Assembly (NCBI RefSeq): GCF_014633365.1
Contig: NC_068346.1
Coordinates: 15,769,030 to 15,833,029, forward strand
Length of the DNA: 64,000 nucleotides
DNA from: Diospyros lotus
Taxonomy: Eukaryota; Streptophyta; Magnoliopsida; Ericales; Ebenaceae
Direction of reading: 5' to 3'
Under the pieces are notes generated by a model, which saw nothing but the letters and a program-made list of their open reading frames with translations, did not search any database and was not told the origin of the DNA. The position numbers and the translations under genes were made by a program. Shown one piece after another: positions 1 to 10,619 of this stretch. The first letter of the stretch is position 1; each line of letters opens with the position of its first letter.

Positions 1-208
1 GATTAGAGTTTGGCTTTTAATTGAATAGATTCAATAACAGAAATTACGCTTAAAATGTGAGAATTTAGTATTAAAATATGAATTCTTAATCTAAGAAACA
101 AGGTCAAAAATTAGAAGAAAAGAAATTTGTGACACGTGACCTTGCACACTTCTGGGTCCCCGGTGGCATTGATGGAGCCAACTCAGACAACTTGGCTTCA
201 TATTCCCT

Positions 209-209
209 A

Positions 210-253
<44 letters not shown>
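209..253. repeat. Compound microsatellite (CT)n(CA)n
   Basis: A run of about eleven CT units passes directly into about twelve CA units. It lies about 950 bp upstream of the NPH3-family start codon. The reading frames crossing it are low-complexity artefacts. Confidence 0.95.
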
Positions 254-1198
254 CCTGCTCCGCTCTCTTCCACTCATCACTCCAAGAATTGGCATCCGAA
301 CAGAAAATTTCCCATCTTTATTAAGTCTATTGAAAGTATTTGTATTTCGTACCCTCAAAATTCCATATCTTTTCACAGATATTCTTTCTTACATTTTTAA
401 TTTGTACCAAAAAGCCGACAATGAAATTGCAATGATAATGGGAATGGCGAAAAGCAAGAAAAGCTCAACCCAGTTTTTCACTTTCCTCTCCGTATGAACA
501 AAACTTGGCAGTTTCGCTTCTTTTATCTCTAATCTTCCGGCGAATGGCTGCCAGTTTTTGATGGCTCCATCAGATAATATTAGGCTTCAGGTTGTCGTAA
601 TCTCAAATTCTCAATATATTCTGAGGTCAAGTTTTTTTTCCCTTCTTTTTTCTGTTCTTTTATCTTTCTCGGTTCCCTTATTTTTTTACTCTTTGCTTGA
701 TTGACCTACGTTGATTTGATCTTTTGTTCACATGTCCGGATCAAATGGGGTCTTGAATTTGACTGAGATGACATGCTTTGATCTTCTGGGCATCTGTCAA
801 ATTTTATATATTCCTTTCTTCTGGGATTTTCTCTTTCTCTCTCCTCCAAGAAAATTACGCTCGCCCTCCTCTCTCTCTCCCTCTCTCTTCCGATTGCTCA
901 GCTTCCTCTTCCCCCTGTCGGGTGGATGTCTGTTTTGGGTTGATTTTCTTTCCCTCTGGATTGCTAAAAGTCAAGGAAATTAATACGGGAACTCGTTGTT
1001 CTTGATTGCGGTCCAGCTTGAACACCGTGTGTCTGATAAAAGTTATGGGTATGACCTTTCTGTGGCTTCTGGTCTCCTGAGAATTGGAGCTCTCCTCAGA
1101 CATGAAGTTGGGTTTTTGTCTTGCTATTTTATGGTGAGCCATTTCTGGTTCTGTTAATCATAGAAAACTCAGGAGGCGAAAGAGAAAAAAGTTCAAAA
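254..1198 (+). promoter_or_regulatory. Upstream region and 5' leader of the NPH3-family gene
   Basis: There is no convincing coding sequence here. The tract contains pyrimidine-rich stretches (about 600-680 and 830-910) typical of plant promoters and leaders. The transcription start cannot be fixed by eye, and a 5' UTR intron is possible. Short upstream ATGs occur (for example at 544 and 732), but none continues into the main frame. Confidence 0.4.
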
Positions 1199-3902
1199 AT
1201 GAAGTTTATGAAACTTGGATCTCGACCAGACACTTTCTACACTGCTGAAGCTGTAAGGTGAGATTTTAACTGAAAATTCGGATTTTTCTTTTATTAATTG
1301 GATATAACATTAATATAGGAAAAGATATGATGGAAAACTGTAACAAAACTTCCTTTTGCAAATGCAGGTCAGTTTCCTCAGAAGTCTCCAGTGATCTCAT
1401 AGTTCAGGTTAAGGGCAGTAGGTATTTGCTTCATAAGGTAAGATTTCTTTTTCTTTCCTAATGAACTTCAGCCTGTATGTGTAATTAATTTTTGGTGATG
1501 CATCTGCTGTTGTTTCAGTTTGACAAGTTTTTGAGTTTTGATGTGCAGTTTCCCCTGCTCTCCAAGTGTTTGCGCCTCCAGAGGCTGTGCTCTGAAAGCC
1601 CTGATTCCCAGCAGCACCAAATTGTCCAACTCCCCGATTTCCCGGGTGGGATCGAAATGTTCGAACTATGTGCAAAGTTCTGCTATGGAATCACAATCAC
1701 AGTCAGTGCCTACAACATCGTGTCGGCCAGATGTGCAGCTGAATACCTTGAGATGACAGAGGATGTTGAGAAGGGGAACCTAATATACAAGCTTGAGGTC
1801 TTCCTGAATTCTTGCATACTGCAAGGGTGGAAGGACGCAATTGTGACACTGCAGAGCACCAAAACTTTCTCTTCCTGGTCGGAGGAGCTTGGCATCACTA
1901 GCCGGTGCATTGAAGCTATTGCTTCAAAAGTTCAAGCCCATCCTTTGAAGGTTAATCTGTCACACAGTTACTCGCGCAGGGGCAGGGACGATGTATCTTG
2001 TAATGGAGCAGAGAGCCAGAGGCATCTGCCTCTGAACAAGGGGTGGTGGGCTGAAGATTTAGCCGAACTGGGTATAGACCTTTACTGGAGAACCATGATA
2101 GCAATTAAGTCTGGTGGGAAGATACCCTCAAACCTCATAGGGCATGCACTGAGGACTTATGCATCTAGATGGCTGCCCAACATTTCAAAAGACTCAAATG
2201 CAAAAGAACGAGCAGAGCCAGAGCGTGATTCAGATTATGTTGGAGACGCAACTTCAAAGCACAGGCTGCTGCTGGAATCAATTATAAGCTTACTCCCATT
2301 GGAGAGAGGTGCTGTTTCTTGCAGTTTTCTGCTTAAAATCTTGAAAGCAGCCAACATACTTAATGCCTCATCTTCTTCAAAGATGGATTTGGCTAGGAGA
2401 ATTGGTATTCAATTAGAGGAAGCAAGAGTCAGTGATTTATTGATATCCCCCTTCTCTCAGGGAAATGGTACAATCTATGATGTAGACATTGTCATGACCA
2501 TATTGGAGCAGTTCATGGTACAGGGGCAGAGTCCCCCAACTAGTCCCCGAAGAACCAAGGATGGCTTCGAAAGGAGGAGGAGGTCTCGCTCTGCAGAGAA
2601 CATCGATTTCGAGTTGCAGGAGAGTAGGAGGACTTCTTCTGCATCTCATAGCTCAAAGCTTAAGGTGGCAAAACTTGTGGATGGATATCTTAAAGAGATA
2701 GCAAGGGATGTGAATTTGCCACTGTCAAAGTTCATTGCACTTGCCGAGGCTATACCGGACTTTGCAAGGCTTGATCATGATGATCTATACAAGGCAATTG
2801 ATATTTACCTCAAGGTAAAATACGGATACTTGGACCATATTTCTTTAATATCTTCTTCTTAATCTTTTTCATGACCCTGTTCTTGCTTTTCCGTTTTAAC
2901 TTGGGTAGTTGCCATTGAAATTGAAAGCTAAAAATATCCTTAACTCACGATTTTCCATGGCAGAAATCAGAATGTGGGTCACCATCACTTTAGTGGATAA
3001 CCAACTCCCTTGACCTTTGGGTCTTAATCATATTCAGTGTTTGGTACCAGTAGGATTAGACTGATCTTCCTTTTTTTCTTTTCTTTTTTTTTTTCTTTTT
3101 TTGGCACAATCAATTTCCCTAGTTTTAGCAGACAGCCATATTTTTATCCGATTACTTCATTTTAGGTAATTAATATATCAAGTGAACAAACCACATTTCA
3201 AACTTCTCATCGGTTCACATTTAGTTGGTTCAACACTTCATTAATCAGAAACATAACAATCAAATAACTTGTACGAGATTAGAACTAAAATTGATGTAGG
3301 AAGAGGCTAACGATATCATATGGTTTCTGTATTCCTCTCCCTCATAGCACTTTCTCTGTTGATTTGTAGAATTTAGAAGTAAAAACTTACACTGGTTCTT
3401 CTTAAACTGGCAGGCGCACCCGAATCTTACCAAAAGTGAAAGGAAACATTTGTGCCGAATTTTAGACTGCAAGAAATTATCAATGGAAGCCTGCATGCAT
3501 GCTGCTCAAAATGAATTACTCCCTCTCAGGGTGGTGGTGCAAGTCCTCTTCTTCGAGCAGGCTCGAGCTGCCATGACCGGAGGCCAGGTGACTGAGCTTC
3601 CTAGCAACATCAAGGCCCTTCTCACTGCAAATGGTGACCCGAGAAGACCTACAACAGCATTAAGCAGCAATACAACTGTTCCAACAGAGGACCAGTGGAG
3701 TGTCTCAGGTCTCAAATCCCCGAGCACCAAGCTTTCAACTTTAAGGATGAAACTCGCTGAAGATGATGATTTGGAAGACAATTACGCTGATGGAATCGGA
3801 AAGCATTCCAAAGCTAATGGTGTCCGAACTCTTCCCACTCGGCCAAAAAGGATGTTCAGTAAGTTGTGGTCCATCAACAGAAGTGCAAGCGAAAAGAAAT
3901 GA
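1199..3902 (+). CDS. NPH3/RPT2-family BTB/POZ protein (phototropic-response type), 4 exons
   Basis: Exons by my model: 1199-1257, 1368-1437, 1549-2814, 3414-3902. All introns are GT-AG, phases join cleanly, and the product is 627 aa, the usual family length. It starts [22 protein letters not shown] domain spans about residues 27-100 (LLHKFPLLSK at the exon 2/3 join). The NPH3 domain starts at WWAEDL (about residue 209), includes [17 protein letters not shown], and runs on past [21 protein letters not shown] (mostly exon 4). An Arg/Ser-rich linker lies near residues 383-412. The C-terminus has [17 protein letters not shown]. Family members act as substrate adaptors for CUL3 ubiquitin ligases at the plasma membrane in phototropin or auxin-transport signalling. 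From memory the start and tail resemble Arabidopsis At1g67900; that identity is inference. A competing start within intron 2 reads into exon 3 but lacks the conserved N-terminus. The gene looks intact. Confidence 0.95.
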
Positions 3903-6900
3903 CAGAATTTTGTTCATTTTCCTGCTGCTGCAGATGGTTGAAACTAATGGAGGGTAATCACACACTACTCTTACCTGTTCTTTATCCGCTGCTGCGAAGT
4001 TATTGTAATTTTAGGGAACCAAAAGATCATTATGAATTGTTGTTGTAGTCTACGTTAATAAGAAACAAAGTCTTTCCGGAGACAGGAGAAGAAAATTTCT
4101 CAATTAGGACATTCGGCTGTAATTCTCTTAAATTCCTAGGAAAATGGCCTTTCTAGGCACTTAATTTATTTCTGGGAAAAAGACACAGAAAACGACATCA
4201 TGATTTTGGTGTTGGGCAATTTCAAGCTATTATAATCTATGCCAGTCGTTTTTGTTTAAACGACATGGTTGGTGTCTCATCTTCCTTCATTAATCCCGGG
4301 GGCAAAGATGAATCAAAGAACATAATTGATAGTTCCATTGCCCCTCATTGTTTAATTTGATTTGAATGCTTTTTACACAGTTGTTGGTTTGTCCTATCAA
4401 AGCCTTTCCAGTTGTAGAAAACATGCCCTCTAAATGATGCTTGTCATAGTACCTGCCTCCTGCCTGTCTGATAAGCACTTGCACAAATAATCCAATGCAT
4501 TAATGGAAAATGCAAATTAAATAAACATTGATTCCATATGTCTTGAGTCAAGATGGAGTGTGAGTGTCTAAGAAGCAGGGAGAATCAATCTATCAATCTA
4601 TACAAACTGGGTTGCTAATTTCATACTCAAATCATGCAATGCTTGCAAGTGGCTGCATTCAAACCACTGTTGCCATCCCATAATAATACGATATGTGTAT
4701 TGCTCCGATTGATTTGAAATTTTGAGGGTATGTTTGAGACTCCTTGTTTTAGGATCTGAACGGTGGAGATTTGATTTGATGGCCAGGATCCTTAAGAATT
4801 GAGCCATTTTTGTTCTGGTTTGTGGTTTAGCTTGGATTTCTATTTTTGCTTGCGCAGCGATGATCGAACAGAAAATCGAACGGTCTATTCTGGTTTGATT
4901 GAGTTGAAATTTAGAGAGTACGTTATGAACTGGTGGTTCTAAGATATGGATGGTGGAGATTTGTTTGGAGGCCGGGATCCTTGGAAATCGAGCCGTCTTC
5001 GTACTACCTCATAGTTCTGTCTGGTCTTCATGGTATCTTTAGTTATTTTATTGATTTAAGATAAGTTGATTTTGTTTTGTCTCTTGCCTCTTGCGACAAT
5101 TAAGAGGATTTTGTAATCTGGATTTGGTGATATTAATAAAACTTTTGAATAGATTTTAGTTTTGTAATTTTTACTCTTCGTATTGAGAGAGTTTTTTATA
5201 TAATTTGATTGTCTATTTTATTTTTGTGATTACCCTTGATATTTGGTTAGTTATTTTATTTCCTCACAAGTTTTCACATGAAGAGATTTGATAAATTGAT
5301 CCCAACGTGTATGAACCTCCGCACCTCTGTTTCTAAGTTCAAAATTACTCACCACGAGTGTGTATATACTGTGATCGAATATGAATGCTAGATTGATGTT
5401 AAATGGGTTAAGAAGTCCAATCAAGTATTATATAAACTGGCAATCTCTCAACATTTTCCAAAGCCATCCGTTATATGAACATGGGTTCTAAATATATCAA
5501 ATCAACTGCGTAGCTTGACTTCAATTGATACCGGCGTACAAGTCTCTTAATAAATTATTTTTTTAAAAATAAATTATAATTTTACATTTGTCAAAAAATT
5601 TGAAACAATTCAAACAGTTGAGATATAATATAATTTAAAATGTATATTGTTTTAGTGTTTTGTTTCAATTTTGTCCATTATAATTTATAAATTATAAGTT
5701 TGAGATACTCAATGTATTATTTTAAATTTTGTACGTTCAAATTTGTAAATGATAAATTTTTATTTTTTATTTGTAATAAAGTAATACAAAAAGTATAAAA
5801 ATAATATTATATATAGCAACTGGCCAGCCATGAGCCCGTCCCACATAGGCTAGCCCGTCTACAATTGGGTTTTTTTTTTTTGTTTTTTTTTTTCAACGTT
5901 GGTTTCATTTTTCAAATTAAGTAATTGCGAATTTTAATCGCCACCCAATTTATAATATAACAGTGCGCTTTTCAGGTTTTACTTAGTTTTGAACTTGTTC
6001 TAATAATATTTAGGTCTAAATATGTTTCCAACTAGCTATTCTTACAAAAAAGGAAGGCGGGGTCCTATCCTTTAACGAATCCTCTAATCTTCAAGTTAAT
6101 TATTATACTAAAAATAATCTAGTAGTGGTACAAGAAATGGACACTTGAATATTTGGATTTAGGGTGCTTTCGAAATTACCAAAGATTCGCTCTTCAGTTG
6201 GCTCGCCAGATTTAGTTCGCAGTGTAGACCCATTTGATAACTGTCTATTTCAACTCATTTTTTTAGAGTCACGTTCTTCGTTATGTCTGACAATTTTTTA
6301 GAAACCATATTATTTCTCCCCATTGAACGATCATTTTTTTGCTTCTAGAGATTGGTTTTAGCTTTTGTTTTTAGATGTAGATTTCGTTATTCTGTTCGTT
6401 GATTTATATATCTTCAGTTTTTTTTCTTTAAAAAAAAAAAAAGAATATTTGGGTATCTTGTCTTTATTATATAGGTAATCTGTATAACAATCCTTGAGGA
6501 GGGTGAGCCTAATAGCGAGGTTATGAACCCCAGCTTAGGTGCTATGTTATCTTAGTGCACATTTGGGCTCTTTGCTGTAGGAGCTAGAGGTAGGGCTAGT
6601 TCCTTCTGCATCTCCTGTTTTGAAGTTCGATTTTCAAAATTAGACCATTTTTGTATTTTTATTTTTAATAGTGGCCATCATCATGTCTCAAAGAGTGATT
6701 AGCATCATTTGCTTTTAAACCATATATACCATGCAGATGCCATGAGAGGAGACATATTCCAAATGAAGTTCACTTTCAAAATATAGGAAGATTAATTATA
6801 CGTATAAATACAACCCTTAATAATTATATGATTTCAATTTTTAGATAGTCTGGAGCATGGAAATTGTTGGGCCATATATATAATTGTACAAAATGACAGG

Positions 6901-7015
6901 AAGACGCCAATATATATATATATTCTAATTAATTTACAAATCTAGGTGGGATTTGGAAAACTCTTTAATCCTAACTAAGAAAATAATAATTAACACAATA
7001 AATTGGAGTTTATAA
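3903..7015. other. 3' flank and AT-rich intergenic DNA
   Basis: The first few hundred bases are probably the NPH3-gene 3' UTR; no single clear poly(A) site was chosen. Beyond that I see AT-rich DNA, poly(T) runs (for example 5871-5891), a diverged duplication at 4707-5000, and no open frame that looks like a protein. Confidence 0.5.
4707..5000. repeat. Diverged tandem duplication, period about 190 bp
   Basis: Two copies begin with GATTGAKTTGAAATTT at 4707 and 4897. Both contain ...GGATCTGAACGGTGGAGATTTG-like and GGCCRGGATCCTT-like blocks and end in GAGCCRTYTT. Identity looks moderate. The block resembles dispersed plant repeats but I cannot name the family. Confidence 0.65.
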
Positions 7016-7020
7016 GGTAT

Positions 7021-7775
7021 TGTTAGGATTTATGATTCAAAATGTATTTTTCATATAATTGATATATGTTGTTTGTATACATTTTGTTATATATTTGGGT
7101 TTCATCTTATGTTCATTTAACTAACATTTAAATATATATACATGATTGATTTGCTGATTATTTCGTGGGTCATTAGTCATTTGGGCCAAGATCAATTTTG
7201 TGAGGCAAGCCCATCTTTCATGTGGCCCATGCGCTTTGCCTAAGCCCAGCCGATTGCCTGCAGCTATATAAGGGTAGTTTCTTGCCCTAATTTGTCCAGA
7301 TCTGCTATTACTCTCTCATTTGAAACCCTAAGATCGGCGCTCTTAAAGTGAGACTCTCTCTCACTTGTGAATCCTTCTCTCGTTCGATTGGCTTCAGTTT
7401 TGTTGGTAAGATCACACGGTAAGGTTGTATTGTTTTAATCTCTATTGTTGAATCGCCTGAGGCGTGAGAGATTTGGTGTAACTGATAGATCAGATTCTTG
7501 ACACGATCTTGACATCAGTAGAATAGATTCTATACTTGTTCTTGTATTTTGTTTCTGATTTCAGTTGATGTATTTGCAATACGTTTTTATTCTTGTTGTG
7601 ATCTTGTAATCCGGTTGTAATCAAAAGCTATTAGTGGATTGATTAGAGGCGAAGCCTCTACTGTGAGTAGGATCTATTAATCCGAACACGTGCATTCTTG
7701 TGTTCTTTACTTTTCTCGATTTTATGCTTGTTCTTGGTTGGTTTGGCCGATTGTACAGATTATAATACATTAACA
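7021..7775 (+). mobile_element. Solo LTR, 755 bp, with perfect 5-bp TSD
   Basis: The element begins TGTTAGGATT and ends ATTAACA, giving 5-bp inverted ends TGTTA/TAACA. The target duplication GGTAT is at 7016-7020 and 7776-7780. A TATATAA box at 7265-7271 with downstream CT-rich leader sequence (7310-7390) indicates plus-strand sense. No second LTR, PBS or internal region is present, so it is a solo LTR left by LTR-LTR recombination. Ends of this type are typical of Ty1-copia LTRs. It lies between the NPH3-family gene and the CLCSPTTH gene. Confidence 0.9.
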
Positions 7776-7780
7776 GGTAT

Positions 7781-8028
7781 AATCACCTATAAAAAATTAA
7801 CAACTCCCCACTTCCCATATATAAATAATTCATTACTCCAAACATTCAGTAATAAATTATAAAAAAAAAAATTGAAGTAGAAATTTTCATTGGGAAATTG
7901 TAAAAAGGAAAGAGAAAAGCACTAAAACACAGCAATGAACCATGAGCATACATAGAGAGTAACCCATAACACAACAAATTATATATAATAAGTCCAGCAT
8001 CACTAATATCAGTCACTGATGATATATA
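7781..8028. other. 3' flank of the 110-aa gene
   Basis: AT-rich DNA downstream (minus strand) of the stop codon at 8029-8031, probably including its 3' UTR. Nothing else is recognisable. Confidence 0.4.
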
Positions 8029-8361
8029 CTAGCGTGCCCCAACATGGCTAGTTTCATTGGCATTGGAGTTGCAGCTGGGGTCGGGAAGAGAGTCCTTGGG
8101 CGTCGCCGATAAGTCGATGCTCTTGGCCCACTGGAGGGGCGGCGGAGTGCGGTGGAGGCGGCAGCGGAAGGAACCGGCATGGGTTGTTGGAGAGCAAAGG
8201 CAGTTGGTGTTCTTTGTAATACTTCCCTGCCTAGTGAGCCCCCCTCCTCCTGCTGCTGCCTGCGCAGGCAAAGTCATCATTTCAGACGCCTCATCAGATG
8301 GGATATTCTCCGCTTTGATGATGTTGATGTTGTTGTTAGCCACCTCTTCCTTATTCTCCAT
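8029..8361 (-). CDS. Small CLCSPTTH-type protein (plant 'serine-rich protein-like' family), 110 aa
   Basis: A single uninterrupted frame starts at ATG (8361-8359) and ends TAG. The N-terminal 30 residues are acidic and polar. A Gly run lies at residues 38-41, then RQGSITK (44-50) and the signature CLCSPTTHAGSFRCRLHR (54-71), with three close cysteines. The rest is low complexity. No signal peptide or membrane segment is visible. From memory, this Cys/Ser signature marks a small plant-specific family of unknown biochemical function; At1g67910, next to At1g67900 in Arabidopsis, is my recollected relative, which would make this pair microsyntenic. I assign no function. The upstream region carries a (TA)n(GA)n microsatellite. 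Confidence 0.8.
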   Translation of the reverse strand: MENKEEVANNNINIIKAENIPSDEASEMMTLPAQAAAGGGGLTRQGSITKNTNCLCSPTTHAGSFRCRLHRTPPPLQWAKSIDLSATPKDSLPDPSCNSNANETSHVGAR

Positions 8362-8550
8362 TACGCTGCTGCCTCTAGCTGTGTGGGTGTTCTTCCTCCT
8401 GCAAATTCCAGTTTTTCAGGCAACAACTCCGGCAAAAAGAAAAACATCAATATTACAATATATATATGCTGTACAAGAAAATCTATCTGCTTAGATAATT
8501 ACCTCTGACAGATAAGGAAGAACGGCCAGCAAGTACGTGTGTGGGTGTCT

Positions 8551-8576
8551 GTATATATGTATATATATATATATAT

Positions 8577-8609
<33 letters not shown>
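8551..8609. repeat. Compound microsatellite (TA)n(GA)n
   Basis: Alternating TA units run into ACAGAGAGAG... of about fourteen GA units. It lies about 200 bp upstream of the minus-strand start codon at 8361. The same TATATACAGAGAG junction recurs upstream of the epimerase gene at 27952-28002. Confidence 0.95.
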
Positions 8610-8612
<3 letters not shown>

Positions 8613-8890
8613 GATAAGTCTGTTTCTAAATGTGTGTATGTGTGTGAGCGTCACGGGTGTGATAGTCAAGGATCCATTAACGTCCCACCTGCATTTGATC
8701 ACTTTTTTAGCAACGTTTCAACCACTCATAAGCAAGAGGGAACCCCAATTCAACTACAAAGAGTGTCTGGATATTGGCTTTTCTTTCTTTATGATAGATG
8801 GATCACATGAGATTGAGCATACCAGTTAATTGGTTCACTTTCTAAAAGCCGCCGCTCCTCATCGCCACCACCCATGGATTACATTGGATT

Positions 8891-8916
8891 GGCCTCTCTC
8901 TCTCTCTCTCTCTCTG
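8891..8916. repeat. (CT)n microsatellite
   Basis: About thirteen CT units in the distal upstream region of the small minus-strand gene. Confidence 0.9.
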
Positions 8917-9060
8917 AATCTAGCTAGCCATGCCATTGAGTCAGGAGTAAATGTGTTACAATCACAAAAAACTTGAAATTTTTCTCCACCACAAGTACAA
9001 AATAAAGTTGGTTTTTTGAAAAAGCTTGCCCCCAAGTACCCAACCAACATACAATATTAA

Positions 9061-10619
9061 TTACATTTATTAAAAAATACGTATTAACTACATAACACTT
9101 TTATCAATACTTTTTTGGGTAATTTTATTATTATATATAGTGTTTTCAATTATTGACACTCGCATATATGATAAGTGTCTTTTACACACTTATTTAGGCC
9201 TATAAACTTATTTAGGCCTATATACTTAGCATTTATTCATTTAGCGGGCGGATTGTTACCTAATTTGGATTAATATTTGTTTATGCAGGTGCAAAGTTTA
9301 TTTTAAATAAACTTGGAGTAGAAATGATGATTTTGGTGTCTGATTGGAGTTAAACCAGGTGGTGAAGGCATGGTTGGATACTTTTTGGAGATCAGTTTTA
9401 ATGAATTCATAAAGTTTCGAGAGCAAAACGTGAAAATTGAAGAGTTGGGAGTCTGAGCGATAATAGCTCATGACCTACCGTAACATGCATACTACGATGG
9501 AAGAAGTTCACTAGAGCTTGCGGCCTACCATGATAGTCCCGTGATTGGATATCACTACTATGGCTCATGGTCCTACCGCGGTACGGTCGTGGTTGGAAGT
9601 CCCAATTGGAGTTCATAGTCCTGTCGCGGTAAGGCACAAAGCTTAGCTAGAGAATGCGTTTTGGGCCCATTTTCTTTCAAATTGAACGGGAATAAATGTC
9701 TTTCTGGTGCACGTCTCTGAAGACATGAAGAATATTATATAAAAACTCATTCTTCACAACTCAAAGGAAGCCACGGATTGAAGAGATTAAATCAAGTTGA
9801 AAAAGGAAATAAGACGTTTGTGGAAGAAACTAAAGAGTTTGGTTGTATTTCTATTTTCTTTCTCATATCCCAAATCATAAATTCCGACTCTATTATTCTT
9901 CCATCTATTAAATTCATGTTTGACTAGACTTTTTGTAACTAGGTTAATGATGAGACCTTATTTCTTGTTGGTTTAATTTGAAGTTACTAATTTTCGTTGT
10001 GTTCTTGTCTTCCGAGTTGATTGTTTATTATACTCTGATTCCGTTTTGATATTTGATCTCCATTATAATGAGTTTGTGATTTATATTGCTTTCGAGAGGC
10101 TTTATATAAATTAGCACATGGTAATAAAAAAACATAAGGTTCTATAATAAATAGAGATACTATTATGCCTTTTGAAATCATTATGAGATGATTAGTGACA
10201 GTGCAAATGTATACTCATATATACATAGGTTGATTAAATATAATTAATCTCACATACAAGTATAGAATCGAATGACCATTGAGAGAAGCTTTCAATTGAC
10301 TTAGGATAATTGATTTTCAACCTAGGGCAAGAAATGACAAACTCGAGTAATGAATGATTAAGTCATAAATAACGATGGTGAATTCATGAATCCTAGTGCC
10401 ATAGATTATTGAGTTTTGAAATTTGAAGAATTGTTGGTTAACCATCATTGAGCTTGAAAAGTCATGGAAAAATGGATTATAAATAGCGTTGAAAAGTCAA
10501 AATGTAATGTATACATATATATTATATATTATATTATATTAACATATTTATAAAAGGGATTATTGCATAATATGTATATATATAGATAAAGGGGTATATA
10601 AAAAAAAAAAAAAGAGAGA
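9061..10619. other. Unclassified repeat-like DNA
   Basis: AT-rich sequence with no credible gene. It includes the short tandem array at 9466-9636 and may be the 5' part of the LTR-like block that is recognisable from about 10620. The exact start of that block could not be placed. Confidence 0.4.
9466..9636. repeat. Imperfect tandem repeat, period 47-50 bp, about 3.5 copies
   Basis: Units start at about 9466, 9516, 9563 and 9612 with YTCATGRYCCTACCGYGGTA-like heads. The best-preserved unit holds CCGCGG inside CTACCGCGGTAC. Other units look like CpG-decayed versions (CTACCGTAA, CTACCATGA, CTGTCGCGGTA). Confidence 0.7.

Larger units (their letters stand above)
8362..9060 (-). promoter_or_regulatory. 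Upstream/leader region of the 110-aa gene
   Basis: Probable 5' UTR and promoter of the minus-strand small gene. It holds two pyrimidine/purine microsatellites and short unsupported frames only. No TATA box was assigned because the TA microsatellite makes any match uninformative. Confidence 0.4.

Noticed and set aside
129..497. 122-aa frame upstream of the NPH3 gene
   Set aside because: It runs through the (CT)n(CA)n microsatellite, giving SLSLSL-HTHTHT; no independent support.
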